A stretch of 64,000 nucleotides of DNA from Phyllobacteriaceae bacterium (GCA_024742765.1 JANSXT010000002.1:241192-305191); one strand, 5' to 3'; shown: positions 42,699-52,266, counted from the stretch's first letter. The notes: generated from the sequence alone by a model not told the origin. A program made the numbers and translations.

Positions 42699-43690
42699 GC
42701 GCTGCCTTCCTCGTGTTTTTTGGCACCGAACAGGGTCGAGACATTCAATCGCGGCACGAGCACCGAGGCAATCAGCAGGATGCCGATCACGCCGGTCTGA
42801 ATGTGACCGGTGATGTTGAGTAACGCCATGCCGTTGCGCAGATTGAGCACGATCAGGATCGCCAGAAGCGTGCCAACAAGCGTGCCGGAGCCGCCGAAAA
42901 TGCTCACCCCGCCAAGCAGAACCATGGTGATGATATCAAGCTCGAAGCCGAGCGCCACATCGCCGCGCACGGCGCCGACTCGTGCCGCGTAGAGCAGCCC
43001 GGCAAAGGCGGAGACGAGGCCGGACGCGGTGAACAGGATCAGCTTGTGCCTGGCCGTGTCGATACCGGCGAAGGCGGCGACCTCCCGGTTGGTGCCGATG
43101 ACATAGGTCTTGCGGCCAAAGCCGGAGCGCTGAAGCACGACCCAGAGGAGAGCGCACAGCGCGAAAAAGGCAATCAACGCGAAGGGCACAGGACCGATCA
43201 GGCCTTGTTGGCCCAGATTATCGAACCATAACGGAAAGTCGGTGATGCCGCGATCCTCCACCAGCACACGGGCAAGCCCGCGAAAGCCAATCAGCGTGGC
43301 AAGCGTGACCACGAGCGAGGGCAGTCCGACATAGGCGATGAAGACGCCGTTGAGCGCGCCGCCAGCCAGTCCGATGAGCAATGTGATGCCGATGGCAAGC
43401 ACCGGATCGACTCCGGCTTTAAACAGGAATCCGAAGGCGCATGCGGCCAGCCCCATCATGGAGCCGACCGACAAATCGATCTCCGCATTGATGATGACGA
43501 AGGTCATCACCAGCGCGACGATGATCTTCTCTATGGAGAGCTGGAACAGGTTGATCTGGTTGGAGAGCGTCAGAAACTGCGGCGACAAAGCCGTGTTCAT
43601 CAACACGATGAAGATCAGCACACAGACCAGAAACCCTTCCCAGGTTTGCACCCGCGCCCACATGGTGGCGAGCGTGGAACGTTCAGCCAT
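42695..43690 (-). CDS. Sugar ABC transporter permease, RhaQ-like
   Basis: 331 residues from the ATG at 43690, which overlaps the end of the other permease gene by 8 bases. About 8-10 membrane helices and the family blocks [40 protein letters not shown] and [18 protein letters not shown] mark a CUT2 (RbsC-type) permease. It forms the membrane channel with the next permease and is powered by the ATPase encoded upstream. Confidence 0.9.
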   Translation of the reverse strand: MAERSTLATMWARVQTWEGFLVCVLIFIVLMNTALSPQFLTLSNQINLFQLSIEKIIVALVMTFVIINAEIDLSVGSMMGLAACAFGFLFKAGVDPVLAIGITLLIGLAGGALNGVFIAYVGLPSLVVTLATLIGFRGLARVLVEDRGITDFPLWFDNLGQQGLIGPVPFALIAFFALCALLWVVLQRSGFGRKTYVIGTNREVAAFAGIDTARHKLILFTASGLVSAFAGLLYAARVGAVRGDVALGFELDIITMVLLGGVSIFGGSGTLVGTLLAILIVLNLRNGMALLNITGHIQTGVIGILLIASVLVPRLNVSTLFGAKKHEEGSA

Positions 43691-44720
43691 TGGCCACCTC
43701 CCGTTCGCGCTTCTCATGGTGTTTCGCCGCCCGCAGCGCCACAAGCCGGCGCATGACGATGGCATCAAGCGCCACCGCGGTGAGGATGAGCATACCGAGC
43801 ACTGCCTCGCGCCAGAACTCGGAGACCAGTTGCCAGCGCACCAGACTGGTCTCGATTAGATCGACCAGCACCGCGCCGATTAACGCGCCGAACACCGTTC
43901 CCGATCCGCCGAAAATGTTGACCCCGCCGACCACGGCCGCCGCCACGGACTTCAGCTCGAAGCCGAGACCAGCGACAACGGTGATGTTGCCAAAGCGGGC
44001 GAGGAACATGAACCCGGCAAGCCCGGTTAGCGCGCCGGCGCACACGAAGGCGAAGAACACCGTCGCCTTCTGGTTGATGCCGGCCATCTCGGCGGCTTCC
44101 GGATTGGAGCCGATGGCGTAGAGCTTTCGCGCGACCTTCAGCCGTTGCAGCGCGATATGAACGGCGATCACGATGATGATCGCCACCACGAACGCGGCGC
44201 GGAACTGGAAATCGCCGATCTCGAACAAGCGCGTGTTCGGAAAGCTCGTCAGCCACTGGGGCAATTGCGATGAGGTGATGCTGCGTCCATCGGCGAACTC
44301 GACGAGCGCAGAGCGAAACAGCGCCAGCGTGGCAAGGGTGACAATGATGGCCGGAACGCGGGCATAGGCGACGAAAAAGCCGTTGAACGCGCCGAAGCAG
44401 GCGCCAAGCAGCATGGAGAAGCTGACGAGAAGCAGCGGGTGAAGCTCGGGAAAGCCCGCGATGAGGCTGCCGGTGGCGAAGGCGGTGAAACCGACCACCG
44501 ATCCGACCGACAGGTCGATGTTGCGGGTCAGGATCACCAGCGTCTGTGCTGTGGCGATCAGCGCCATGATGGCGACCGAGGACGAGATCCGATTGAACAG
44601 CCGGCCCGTCACATAGTTGTCGATCTGCGTTGCGAAGAACAGCACGACCAGCGCCAGCACCAACAGCAGCGCCAGAATGCGCAGCGTTTGCGGGTTGAGA
44701 TCGGACAGCGCGCGCATCAT
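43683..44720 (-). CDS. Sugar ABC transporter permease, RhaP-like
   Basis: 345 residues. Same CUT2 family as its neighbour: [42 protein letters not shown] and [18 protein letters not shown]. Two different permeases in one system are typical of the RhaSTPQ rhamnose importer, against a homodimer in RbsC-type systems. The start overlaps the ATPase stop (ATGATG). It is followed without a gap by the second permease. Confidence 0.9.
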   Translation of the reverse strand: MMRALSDLNPQTLRILALLLVLALVVLFFATQIDNYVTGRLFNRISSSVAIMALIATAQTLVILTRNIDLSVGSVVGFTAFATGSLIAGFPELHPLLLVSFSMLLGACFGAFNGFFVAYARVPAIIVTLATLALFRSALVEFADGRSITSSQLPQWLTSFPNTRLFEIGDFQFRAAFVVAIIIVIAVHIALQRLKVARKLYAIGSNPEAAEMAGINQKATVFFAFVCAGALTGLAGFMFLARFGNITVVAGLGFELKSVAAAVVGGVNIFGGSGTVFGALIGAVLVDLIETSLVRWQLVSEFWREAVLGMLILTAVALDAIVMRRLVALRAAKHHEKREREVANG

Positions 44721-46222
44721 GCGGCCCGCTCCCGTTCGATCTGGCCGGTGGCCAGCGCCATGATGCGCTCCTGGCTCGCGTCCACATGGTCGAGAATGGC
44801 CATCTGCTCGCCCTCGCGCATGACGAGGATGCGGTTGCCCATGGCCAGCACCTCCGGCAGGTCGGACGAGATGACGATGGCCGCGCCGCCCTGACGGACA
44901 AAGTCGCGGATCAGATCATGCACCTCGGCCTTGGCGCCGACATCGATGCCGCGCGTCGGCTCATCGAAGATCAGAAGATCCGGCTCCATGTTGAGCCATT
45001 TGGCAAGCATGACCTTCTGCTGATTACCGCCCGAAAGCATACCGACTTCGGTTTCCACATCGGGCGTCCGGATGTTCAAGCTTTCGCGGAACCGGTGCGC
45101 CGTCTCCAACTCCCTGGGCCGGTCGATGAGGCCCAGTCCGGAGAGAAAGCCGGAAAGCGTCGCCAGAGAGATGTTGGCGCGGATGGCCATCGGCATCGCA
45201 AGGCCAAGCTTCCGGCGGTCTTCCGACACATAAGCGATGCCGGCATCCATCGCCTGCTTGGGCGAGGTGATTGCGAGGGGTTCGCCCTTGTAGCTCACCG
45301 TGCCGGACGTTGCCGGATGGATACCGAACAGCGCCAGCGCGACATCGGTCCGCCGCGCGCCGATGAGACCGGCAAAGGCCAGCACCTCACCACGTTTCAA
45401 ATCGAAGGAGATGTTCTCGAACACCCCGTCCAGCGAGAGGTCCTGCACCGACAAAATCACCTCGTCCCGGGCAAAGCTCTCGCCCTTGGCGAAATAGTTG
45501 CCGACCTCGCGGCCCACCATTTCGGCTATCATAGTTTCGGTGTTCGTCTCGCCAATGAGCCGCGTGGAGATATGCTCGCCGTCGCGGATGACGGTGACCC
45601 GGTCAGCAACCTCGAAAATCTCTTCCAGACGGTGTGAGATGTACACCACAGAGACGCCGTCCTCCGCCAACTGCCGGGCGATGCGTCGGAGCTGCTCCGC
45701 CTCGTGGGCGGAGAGCGATGCCGTCGGCTCATCCATGATCAGCACCCGCACATCCTGGGAAAGCGCCCGGGCGATCTCTACCGCCTGCTGCTCGGCGAGC
45801 GTCAGACCGCTGGCGGCGCGTTCGACATCCAAATTCATGCCGATCCGTTCGATCAGCGCGCGCGCCTCGCGCCGCTGCCGACCGACATCGTGCAGCCAGC
45901 CGCCGGTCTCGGCGATGAAGATGTTTTCGGCGACATCGAGATCGGGGAACACCATCGGCTCCTGATAAATGGCGGCTATGCCAAGTTCCCGCGCTGCCTG
46001 CGATCCGGAAATCACGCGAGGTTCGCCATCCACCAGGACCCGGCCTTCGGTCGGACGGTGGATGCCGGTCATCACCTTGATCATTGTCGATTTGCCGGCG
46101 CCGTTTTCACCGACAATGGCGTGCACCTCGCCCGGAAACAGGTCGAGCGACATTTCGGTCAGAGCATGGGTGGATCCAAAACTCTTGGAGACGTGATCGA
46201 GGGCGAGAAGCGGTTCTGTCAT
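44717..46222 (-). CDS. Sugar ABC transporter ATPase, RhaT-like (two nucleotide-binding domains)
   Basis: 501 residues with duplicated ATPase domains as in RbsA/MglA/RhaT. The first has Walker A GENGAGKS, signature [15 protein letters not shown] and Walker [12 protein letters not shown]. The second keeps [15 protein letters not shown] and [16 protein letters not shown] but lacks a clear Walker A, normal for this family. It energises the RhaP/RhaQ-like channel. A hairpin lies between it and the binding-protein gene. Confidence 0.92.
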   Translation of the reverse strand: MTEPLLALDHVSKSFGSTHALTEMSLDLFPGEVHAIVGENGAGKSTMIKVMTGIHRPTEGRVLVDGEPRVISGSQAARELGIAAIYQEPMVFPDLDVAENIFIAETGGWLHDVGRQRREARALIERIGMNLDVERAASGLTLAEQQAVEIARALSQDVRVLIMDEPTASLSAHEAEQLRRIARQLAEDGVSVVYISHRLEEIFEVADRVTVIRDGEHISTRLIGETNTETMIAEMVGREVGNYFAKGESFARDEVILSVQDLSLDGVFENISFDLKRGEVLAFAGLIGARRTDVALALFGIHPATSGTVSYKGEPLAITSPKQAMDAGIAYVSEDRRKLGLAMPMAIRANISLATLSGFLSGLGLIDRPRELETAHRFRESLNIRTPDVETEVGMLSGGNQQKVMLAKWLNMEPDLLIFDEPTRGIDVGAKAEVHDLIRDFVRQGGAAIVISSDLPEVLAMGNRILVMREGEQMAILDHVDASQERIMALATGQIERERAA

Positions 46223-46244
46223 GGACTGATCCAGCCAACAGGGA

Positions 46245-46272
46245 CCCGGCGCTGCCGTAGGGCCGCGCCGGG
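46245..46272 (-). promoter_or_regulatory. Intergenic hairpin between binding-protein and ATPase genes
   Basis: CCCGGCGC at 46245-46252 pairs with GCGCCGGG at 46265-46272 (8-bp perfect stem). No T run follows on the minus strand, so it is not a standard terminator. Its place after the binding-protein gene suggests an mRNA-stabilising or attenuating structure that raises binding-protein yield. Confidence 0.45.
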
Positions 46273-46287
46273 GGGTGACGGGAGCGC

Positions 46288-47340
46288 TTACTGCGCCGCC
46301 GCTTCCACGTTCTCGGATGTGTAGACGGTGAATGGCCCCATCAGGATCCGGCGCGCGCCTTCACGGCTCGGGTCCTCCTCGATCGTGTATTCACCCATGC
46401 GGCCGGCGGTGAAGCTCTCGCCAATCTCGCCGGTCAGTTGGCCGGTCGCAAGGCCATAGGCGGTATAATAGGTGAGATAGCCAAGGTCGCGGAAATCCCA
46501 CAGGGCGAATTCCGGGGCGCAGCCATTCATCGTATAGGAGACCATCTCCGCCGGCAGGCCAAGACCTGAGACGCGGACCTGATCGCAAAGCCCTTCATCC
46601 TGCATGGCCTTGGCCGATGCCTGGATGCCCACGGTCGTTGGCGACATGATAAGCCCGAGATCGGGATACTGATCGACCAGCGCCAGGGCGCGGTTGTAGC
46701 TCACCTCCGCCTGGTCATCGCCATAGACGATATCGACCAGTTCGATGTCGGCATATTTGTCGTCCTCAAGCGCCTCTTCCATCGCGGCGATCCATGCGTT
46801 CTGGTTGGCCGCATCCGGCGTCGCCGAGAGCACGGCCATCTTGCCGGAACCGCCCAGTATGGAGTGCGCCATGTCGGCCATCACCACGCCGATCGAACCG
46901 AAATCGACCTGCGCGACGAAGACATCTTCGCCATCACCGGAGGGGATCGGGCTGTCCCATGTCACCACACGGGTGCCGGCTTCCTGCGCCGCCTGGGCGG
47001 CCGGAACGATCTGATCGCCGGCATTGTTGGACAGGAGCACAGCGCCCTGGCCCTGCGTGGCAGCGGTCGTCATGATCTCGATCTGGCCGGCGACGGAGTT
47101 TTCAGGCGTCGGCCCGAGGAACAGAAGCTCGCCGGGATTTTCGAGTTCCGCATGGGCTTCCATCGCACCCTCATTGGCCTGATCGAAGACCAGAATGCCG
47201 AGGAATTTCGGCAACAGAACCATGTCCACCGATTCCCCGCCGTCCAGCATGGTCTGGGCGCCGGCGGTGGCGATGGTGGCCGTGGACAGACCGGTGGCCA
47301 ATAGCGCCGCGGCGGCGCAGCTTGTCATCAACGTTTTCAT
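46288..47340 (-). CDS. Sugar ABC transporter substrate-binding protein, RhaS-like
   Basis: 350 residues. A signal peptide ([24 protein letters not shown]) precedes a type I periplasmic sugar-binding fold: [58 protein letters not shown] and [15 protein letters not shown]. The opening MVxLPKxxGxxxFD is characteristic of RhaS, the rhamnose receptor of the RhaSTPQ system. Related AI-2 receptors (LsrB) are similar, but the mutarotase and two-permease layout favour a deoxysugar. Confidence 0.9.
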   Translation of the reverse strand: MKTLMTSCAAAALLATGLSTATIATAGAQTMLDGGESVDMVLLPKFLGILVFDQANEGAMEAHAELENPGELLFLGPTPENSVAGQIEIMTTAATQGQGAVLLSNNAGDQIVPAAQAAQEAGTRVVTWDSPIPSGDGEDVFVAQVDFGSIGVVMADMAHSILGGSGKMAVLSATPDAANQNAWIAAMEEALEDDKYADIELVDIVYGDDQAEVSYNRALALVDQYPDLGLIMSPTTVGIQASAKAMQDEGLCDQVRVSGLGLPAEMVSYTMNGCAPEFALWDFRDLGYLTYYTAYGLATGQLTGEIGESFTAGRMGEYTIEEDPSREGARRILMGPFTVYTSENVEAAAQ

Positions 47341-47412
47341 CGTTTCCTCCCGTTTCGGGTTTGTCGTGATGCGCGCTCGACTGTCAGGTCCCGGCGCGCG
47401 CGGGATTTCGGG

Positions 47413-48363
47413 CTACGGCACCGGCCTTCTCGGGGCTTCGCCGTTCAGGGCGCGGGTGATGTCCTGGGCCACCAGCCCCTGAAGCCGGTCGATGGCCGCC
47501 TCGGAGTACCATGCGGAATGGGGTGTCAGAATGAGGTTGGGCGCCTCGCGCAGCGGCGAGCTTTCCGGCAGCGGTTCCTCGACAAAGACATCGAGACCCG
47601 CGCCGGCGATGGCGCCATCCTTGAGCGCCGTGGCAAGGTCGTCTTCGGCGATCAGTTGGCCGCGCGCCGTGTTCACCAGAAAGGCGGTGTCCTTCATGCG
47701 CCGGAATGCAGTGGCGTTGAAGAAGCCGGTTGTTCCGTCCGTCGCCGGCGCGTGGCAGGTGATAATGTCGGCTTCGGCAAGCAGCGTATCCGCATCGACG
47801 ACACGCACGCCAAGCTTATTGGCGTCGGCAAGACCCGGGTCGGCGGCGATGAAGCGGAAACCGAAGCCGTTCAGGCGATGCAGCACCGCCGTGCCGATCT
47901 GGCCAAGGCCGAAAAAGCCGAACGCCGTTTCGCCGAAGGGCTTCAGCGGCTTGGAATTTTTCACCGCCGCCCATTCGCCGCTGCGCACCGAAGCATCGAG
48001 CGCCGGCAGTTTGCGCAACAGGGAAAGCGCCAGCGCGACCGTGTGATCAGCCACCTCATCGGTACAATAGTCCGGCACATAACCGACCTTCAGCCCGGCC
48101 GCGCGGGCGGCCGCCACGTCGATATTGTCATAGCCGACGCCATACCGGATGACCGTCGCGCCAGGCTTGACAGCCTTTGCGGCGGCTTCGGCAAAGGGTG
48201 CGAACTGCACCACCGCGACATCGGCGTCCTTCACGGCTTTGGCCACATCGTCCGCCGTTGTGCACTGAAAGCCTTCAAAGTCGGCGCCGGCGGCGTGGGC
48301 GGCCGCTTCTTCCTGTGCAAGGTTTGGAAAGATCGCATCGGTGACGACCACGCGCTGACTCAT
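47413..48363 (-). CDS. D-2-hydroxyacid dehydrogenase (NAD-dependent)
   Basis: 316 residues. The NAD fold has FGFFGLGQIGTAVLHRL, and the catalytic set is Arg in NTARGQ, Glu in DVFVEEPLP and His in TPHSAW. VGYDNIDVAAARAAGLKV is the usual second helix region. Members reduce or oxidise 2-keto/2-hydroxy acids (phosphoglycerate, lactate, glyoxylate) or act as CtBP-like proteins. Its start overlaps the stop of the gene before it (ATGA). A job on a lactate- or glyoxylate-type end product of the sugar pathway is plausible. Confidence 0.88.
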   Translation of the reverse strand: MSQRVVVTDAIFPNLAQEEAAAHAAGADFEGFQCTTADDVAKAVKDADVAVVQFAPFAEAAAKAVKPGATVIRYGVGYDNIDVAAARAAGLKVGYVPDYCTDEVADHTVALALSLLRKLPALDASVRSGEWAAVKNSKPLKPFGETAFGFFGLGQIGTAVLHRLNGFGFRFIAADPGLADANKLGVRVVDADTLLAEADIITCHAPATDGTTGFFNATAFRRMKDTAFLVNTARGQLIAEDDLATALKDGAIAGAGLDVFVEEPLPESSPLREAPNLILTPHSAWYSEAAIDRLQGLVAQDITRALNGEAPRRPVP

Positions 48364-49163
48364 GACGTGGCCTCCAGATAGTCATGCAGGATAGAGCCCG
48401 GAACGAGCGTGAAGTCGGCGCGCCAGAAGAAACCTTCCAGCGGCTCTACAACGGGCAAACGAAACACGGGAAGTTGCGCGTTGGGGCGCAGCTCGACCGT
48501 GCAAGGGCCGGCCCATGCCTCGTGGACGGTGACATCGGTGAGAGCGCGCGACGTGAGCTGACGGATCGCCGGGCGGCCATCGATATGATCGATGGCTTTC
48601 AAGTTGATGTTGGTCGCAAAATCGAAATATGGTTTGATGGCCGTTGGATCGACCGGCTTCTGCTTGTAGGCCATCGTGCCGGTGAGCACGTCGATCCCGT
48701 TGCGCTCCACGGTGCCCACCAGAAGATCCCCGCGCGCTTCGATCTGCGGATTTCCATGCTTCTTGGGCTGGCCGTGGACTTCCCGTCCATGCACCACGCC
48801 GCCATCCGAAGACAGGGCCAGATAGGACGAATAGCCGCCCTCCGCCTTCGGTTTTCCATCCTCGCCCGCCAGTTCGGCGCCGACCATGACGTTCATCTCG
48901 CCATAGGGACCGATCCAGTCCGGATCGTTCATCTGGTAGATGTGCGCGCAGACAATGTCGCCCGTGCGCTGCAAGGGCGGGGGGAGAAGGAAGGCGATCG
49001 CGTCCGGGTCGGTGCGCCAGTAAAGCGTCATGATCCGGCAGTCGCGGAACGTGAAGGGGAAGGGCGGCACCATCGGTGCATCCCAGGGCGTGGAAAATCC
49101 GGGCGCGACGATGTCGTTGAGCGTCGGTGGCGTCATGCCAAAGCGGGCGCGGCGATCGTTCAT
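48360..49163 (-). CDS. Acetoacetate decarboxylase-family protein
   Basis: 267 residues from the ATG at 49163. ATG 49136 is a second option, and the longer frame to 49355 would run through the divergent promoter. The fold is recognised from PPPLQRTGDIVCAHIYQMN, GPYGEMNVMVGAELAG and EARGDLLVGTVERNGIDVLTGTMAYK. True acetoacetate decarboxylases use a Lys Schiff base; many relatives act as aldolase-dehydratases or lactonase-like enzymes, so the reaction is open. First gene of the eleven-gene operon. Confidence 0.78.
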   Translation of the reverse strand: MNDRRARFGMTPPTLNDIVAPGFSTPWDAPMVPPFPFTFRDCRIMTLYWRTDPDAIAFLLPPPLQRTGDIVCAHIYQMNDPDWIGPYGEMNVMVGAELAGEDGKPKAEGGYSSYLALSSDGGVVHGREVHGQPKKHGNPQIEARGDLLVGTVERNGIDVLTGTMAYKQKPVDPTAIKPYFDFATNINLKAIDHIDGRPAIRQLTSRALTDVTVHEAWAGPCTVELRPNAQLPVFRLPVVEPLEGFFWRADFTLVPGSILHDYLEATS

Positions 49164-49307
49164 ACGGCCGGCGACCCGCTGGCAGGTATGGCAAACGCAT
49201 ATGTGATCGCGAGCAAGCGCATCCTCGTCCCCTTCCCGTGGACCAGCCTTTTGTACCCCGGCGCCCTGATGGTGATTCCGCTTTGACAGGGCGCGGTGAA
49301 GGCTGTA

Positions 49308-49328
49308 TCCAAATTGGACAGGCCAATT
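49308..49328. promoter_or_regulatory. Overlapping palindromes in the divergent promoter of the sugar locus
   Basis: TCCAA-A-TTGGA (49308-49318) and AATTGG-N5-CCAATT (49312-49328) overlap. They lie 145 bases before the minus-strand operon start and 34 bases before the SDR start, so one regulator could control both sides. The FadR-type regulator in the operon is the first candidate. Confidence 0.5.
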
Positions 49329-49361
49329 AAATAACCAGACGAAAATCGAGGTCAAGAGGAA

Positions 49362-50132
49362 ATGTTCAATCTAGCCCCCATCGCGGTTCCCGACCTGACA
49401 GGACGAACGATACTCCTGACCGGTGCAGGGCGCGGCATCGGTGCGCACCTCACCCGGCTTCTGGTCGATCATGGTGCGCAGGTGATTGCCGGCATTTATG
49501 GGAAGGTGGAGGAAACAGACTTGCTCAGCGGGTCGACGACCGTCAGCCTGGATGTCACCAGCCAGCAACAGGTGGACGAGGCGTTGGCCGTCCTGGACGG
49601 TGGGCTGGACGTTCTGGTCAACAATGCCGGGGTTATTGCACCCATTGGACATGCCGCCGATCTGCCGACCGACAGTTTGCGCCACGCTTTCGATGTCAAC
49701 GTGCTGGGCGTACACCGGATGACCGTCAGCGCGCTGCCTCTGCTTAAGGTATCCAAAGGCTCGATTGTGAACGCAGGGACAGGAGCGGCCACAACACCGA
49801 TGGAAGGGTGGACGGCCTACTGCACCTCAAAGGCCGCCATGCATATGCTCACGCGCCTGTTTGCCATGGAACTGGAGAGCGATGGCGTGCGCAGCGTTTT
49901 CATCGGCATCCCGCCAACCGACACGGACATGCAAGGCTCCATTCGCCAGGCGGGCTTGAACCCGATTTCCAAGATCGCGCAAAGAGACTTGGTTGACCCG
50001 CTCGTACCGGCGTCCGTCATGGCGTGGCTTTGCAGCGACGAGGCCTCAAGCCGTACCGATGTCATCCAGGACGTGCGCGATGACTTCTTCAAAGCCATGA
50101 TGAACCTTGGCGATAGGGGCGACGGCGCGTAG
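49362..50132 (+). CDS. Short-chain dehydrogenase/reductase
   Basis: 256 residues. TGAGRGIG near residues 20-27, NNAGV near 90 and YCTSK as the Tyr-x-x-x-Lys catalytic pair show a classical NAD(P) SDR. AAGAGGA precedes the ATG. It diverges from the eleven-gene sugar operon and is followed after 48 bases by an enolase-superfamily gene. In non-phosphorylated deoxysugar routes an SDR oxidises the sugar or the 2-keto-3-deoxy acid at C4. Which step this enzyme performs cannot be read. Confidence 0.88.
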   Translation: MFNLAPIAVPDLTGRTILLTGAGRGIGAHLTRLLVDHGAQVIAGIYGKVEETDLLSGSTTVSLDVTSQQQVDEALAVLDGGLDVLVNNAGVIAPIGHAADLPTDSLRHAFDVNVLGVHRMTVSALPLLKVSKGSIVNAGTGAATTPMEGWTAYCTSKAAMHMLTRLFAMELESDGVRSVFIGIPPTDTDMQGSIRQAGLNPISKIAQRDLVDPLVPASVMAWLCSDEASSRTDVIQDVRDDFFKAMMNLGDRGDGA

Positions 50133-50180
50133 CGCTTTGTCGTTGTGCCTTAATCTTTCGAGAAGCGACGGAGCACGGCC

Positions 50181-51314
50181 ATGACCAAGGCAGAGATCGT
50201 CACCGGCATCGAGGCCATCCCTGTCAGCTATCGCGAGCCGACTGACCACAACCGACACCGGTCGGTTTGTCTGGTGCGCGTATCGTGCGCAGGTGGTGCC
50301 GTAGGCTGGGGCGAAGCCTGCACCTATTTCCCCGAAGCCAGCCGCGCCGCCGCACACATTGTGGAAGCGTTCGCGCCGTTGATCATTGGGTCATCGGCGA
50401 TGGATATCGAACGCCATTGGCATTCCATGAAAGGCCATAGCTGGTGGTATGGGACCGGCGCCGGTATCGCGTCGATGGCCATATCCGCGATCGACATCGC
50501 GTTGTGGGACTTGAAAGGCAAGATCCTGGGCGCGCGCGTCCTCGATCTTCTGGGTGGGCCGGTCAAAGATCAACTGCCCGCAATCGCAAGCCTGCACGGC
50601 ACCAAGGCGTCCGTCGATGCGATGGCAGACGACATCGCAAGCTTCACGGAGACCGGGCTGCATGGCGCCAAGGTTGGTTTCGGCAAAGCCGGCGATGCGT
50701 ATCTGGGGTTCGATGAAGAGCGTGACCTTCAATTCGTCGAAAAGGTCATGACAGCGATGGGTCCGGGCAAGGACCTGATGGTCGATCTTGGGGTCAAGAA
50801 CCGGTGGGACGTGCCAATGGCGATCCGCCGTGCTCAACTGTTTGAAGAACGTGGTGTCGCATGGTTGGAAGAACCATTGGGTCACGACGATCCCGATGGA
50901 TATGCGGCGTTGCGCGCCGCTTCTGGCATTCGCATCGCCTATGGTGAACGCGAGTGGAATGCCCGTGGCGTGCAGAAAATACTCGACACCGGCACCGTGG
51001 ACGTGGTGGGGCTCGACCCGGGACGCGTGGAAGGCATCACCGGCTTCAAACGCGCCGCGGACCTGTGCGCCCTTGCCCGAAGGCAAGCCAATGCCCACAA
51101 TTTTTCAACGGCGATCGTTGCCGCAGCCAGCCAGGCGCTTTCGTTTGCCTGCCCGGCTTGCGCCCTGCTGGAACTCCAACCGGTGTACGGACCGGCACAA
51201 GCCGATCTGGTGGACAGACCGATCTGGCACACAAAAGGCTTTGTCGATCTGCCGCAAGGGCCCGGGCTGGGTGTCGAGATTGACGAGGAGATGGTCCATT
51301 CGGCGCGGATTTGA
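50181..51314 (+). CDS. Mandelate racemase/muconate lactonizing enzyme family protein
   Basis: 377 residues of the enolase superfamily. The N-terminal capping domain has VGWGEACTYFPE. The barrel shows GAKVGFGKAG at the end of the second strand, LMVDLG and WLEEPLGHDD for acidic metal ligands and AYGEREW for the third, and NAHNFSTAI near the end. Many members dehydrate sugar acids such as L-rhamnonate, L-fuconate or galactonate, which would supply the 2-keto-3-deoxy acid for the SDR and FAH steps. Cycloisomerase activity is an alternative. Confidence 0.86.
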   Translation: MTKAEIVTGIEAIPVSYREPTDHNRHRSVCLVRVSCAGGAVGWGEACTYFPEASRAAAHIVEAFAPLIIGSSAMDIERHWHSMKGHSWWYGTGAGIASMAISAIDIALWDLKGKILGARVLDLLGGPVKDQLPAIASLHGTKASVDAMADDIASFTETGLHGAKVGFGKAGDAYLGFDEERDLQFVEKVMTAMGPGKDLMVDLGVKNRWDVPMAIRRAQLFEERGVAWLEEPLGHDDPDGYAALRAASGIRIAYGEREWNARGVQKILDTGTVDVVGLDPGRVEGITGFKRAADLCALARRQANAHNFSTAIVAAASQALSFACPACALLELQPVYGPAQADLVDRPIWHTKGFVDLPQGPGLGVEIDEEMVHSARI

Positions 51315-51339
51315 CCGGCCCGGCAGTGTCCCTCGCGCC

Positions 51340-51525
51340 TCAGACGCTCCAACCGCCATCGATGGCGAAGCCTTGCCCGGTCGTAAAGGCGCTGTCGTCG
51401 GATGCGAGATAATGTGCCAGCGCGGCGATCTCGTCTGCAGTGCCGATCCGTCCCATGGGCTGTCGCGCGACGAAGTCGGCCATTGCCTGCTCATAGTTTC
51501 CCATATCACGCAGAACACTCTTTGG
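51340..51525 (-). pseudogene. C-terminal stump of a second SDR (BDH2/KDF-dehydrogenase-like)
   Basis: Read on the minus strand, about 60 codons ending at the stop 51340-51342 give QAMADFVARQPMGRIGTADE and later ALAHYLASDDSAFTTG with the terminal IDGGWSV, an unmistakable SDR C-terminus. The form ARQPMGR...GWS is that of the human BDH2/2-keto-3-deoxy-L-fuconate dehydrogenase group. Upstream of about 51525 the frame loses all similarity and no nucleotide-binding or catalytic region is present. It is convergent with the enolase-family gene. The rest of 51315-51646 holds nothing else. Confidence 0.75.
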
Positions 51526-51646
51526 CGGGGCGGGTTCGTCGAACTGATTCTGTCGGCGGCGGCCGCTATCGGCGTGGTCTTCGGCCGTTTTCCGCCGCGC
51601 CTAACCGCACGCAAGAGCTCGATCGAGGCGCTGCGGAAAGAACAGG

Positions 51647-52168
51647 TCAGTCCTCGCCGACCCAGTCGGGCATGGCCTCGATCAACTTGCCCAACAGATG
51701 GTCGAACTGGGCCTGTTCGTCGGGCGACAGGGCAGCGCGCATACTCGCCTGCCGCTCGGTCATGAGCGGCATGACCTGAGCAAGACTTTCCTTTCCCGCG
51801 CCAGTCATCACCAGCGGTTTGGCGCGCTTGTCGCTGGCATCGGTCATGCGCTCGATCAGGCCCTTGTCGAGCAATTGGGCAACCGCCCGGCTGATCGAGT
51901 TCTTGGGCAGGCCCGTGGCCAGGCAGACATCGCGCGCGACCAGTCCGGGCCGCTGGGACAGGCAATACAGGATCACAAATTCCGGCCGCGACACATCAAA
52001 GCGCTCCGCCATCTCGCGGTAAACGGCGCCGACAAAGAAGTTGGCCAGGAAATTGACCTGCCAGACTTCCGCCAGTGGAGGGCTGTTCAGCATGGTAATT
52101 GCAAGCGTGCCGAAACGCTGGGTCAGCGCGGCCTCGGTCTCGCCGGACACAGGAGCATTGATGTTCAT
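51647..52168 (-). CDS. MarR-family transcriptional regulator
   Basis: 173 residues. The winged helix is seen as VARDVCLATGLPKNSISRAVAQLLDKGLIERMTDASDKRAKPLVMT (roughly 78-123). The extra N-terminal 25 residues are unassigned. It diverges from the dctPQM TRAP operon with two GTTCCA-type operators between, so it most likely represses itself and the transporter until its ligand (often an aromatic or phenolic acid in this family) appears. Confidence 0.9.
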   Translation of the reverse strand: MNINAPVSGETEAALTQRFGTLAITMLNSPPLAEVWQVNFLANFFVGAVYREMAERFDVSRPEFVILYCLSQRPGLVARDVCLATGLPKNSISRAVAQLLDKGLIERMTDASDKRAKPLVMTGAGKESLAQVMPLMTERQASMRAALSPDEQAQFDHLLGKLIEAMPDWVGED

Positions 52169-52190
52169 GCCTCCCCTCTAGCGCAAATCG

Positions 52191-52228
52191 GTTCCAGATT
52201 GAACTTTACAAACGGTTCCAAATGGAAC
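52191..52228. promoter_or_regulatory. Two tandem MarR-type operators
   Basis: Site 1, GTTCCA-GA-TTGAAC (52191-52204), and site 2, GTTCCA-AA-TGGAAC (52215-52228, perfect dyad), share GGTTCCANATNGAACT and are spaced 24 bp centre to centre. They lie 23 bases before the MarR start and 39 bases before the dctP start. Two sites on one DNA face fit cooperative binding of two dimers. Confidence 0.65.
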
Positions 52229-52266
52229 TATATAGGATCAGCCTTCATCGTTTCAGGGAGGAGATC

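Noticed and set aside
49164..49355. A 64-residue N-terminal extension of the acetoacetate-decarboxylase-like protein
   Set aside because: It would cover the divergent promoter and its palindromes, and the family fold begins after the Met at 49163.
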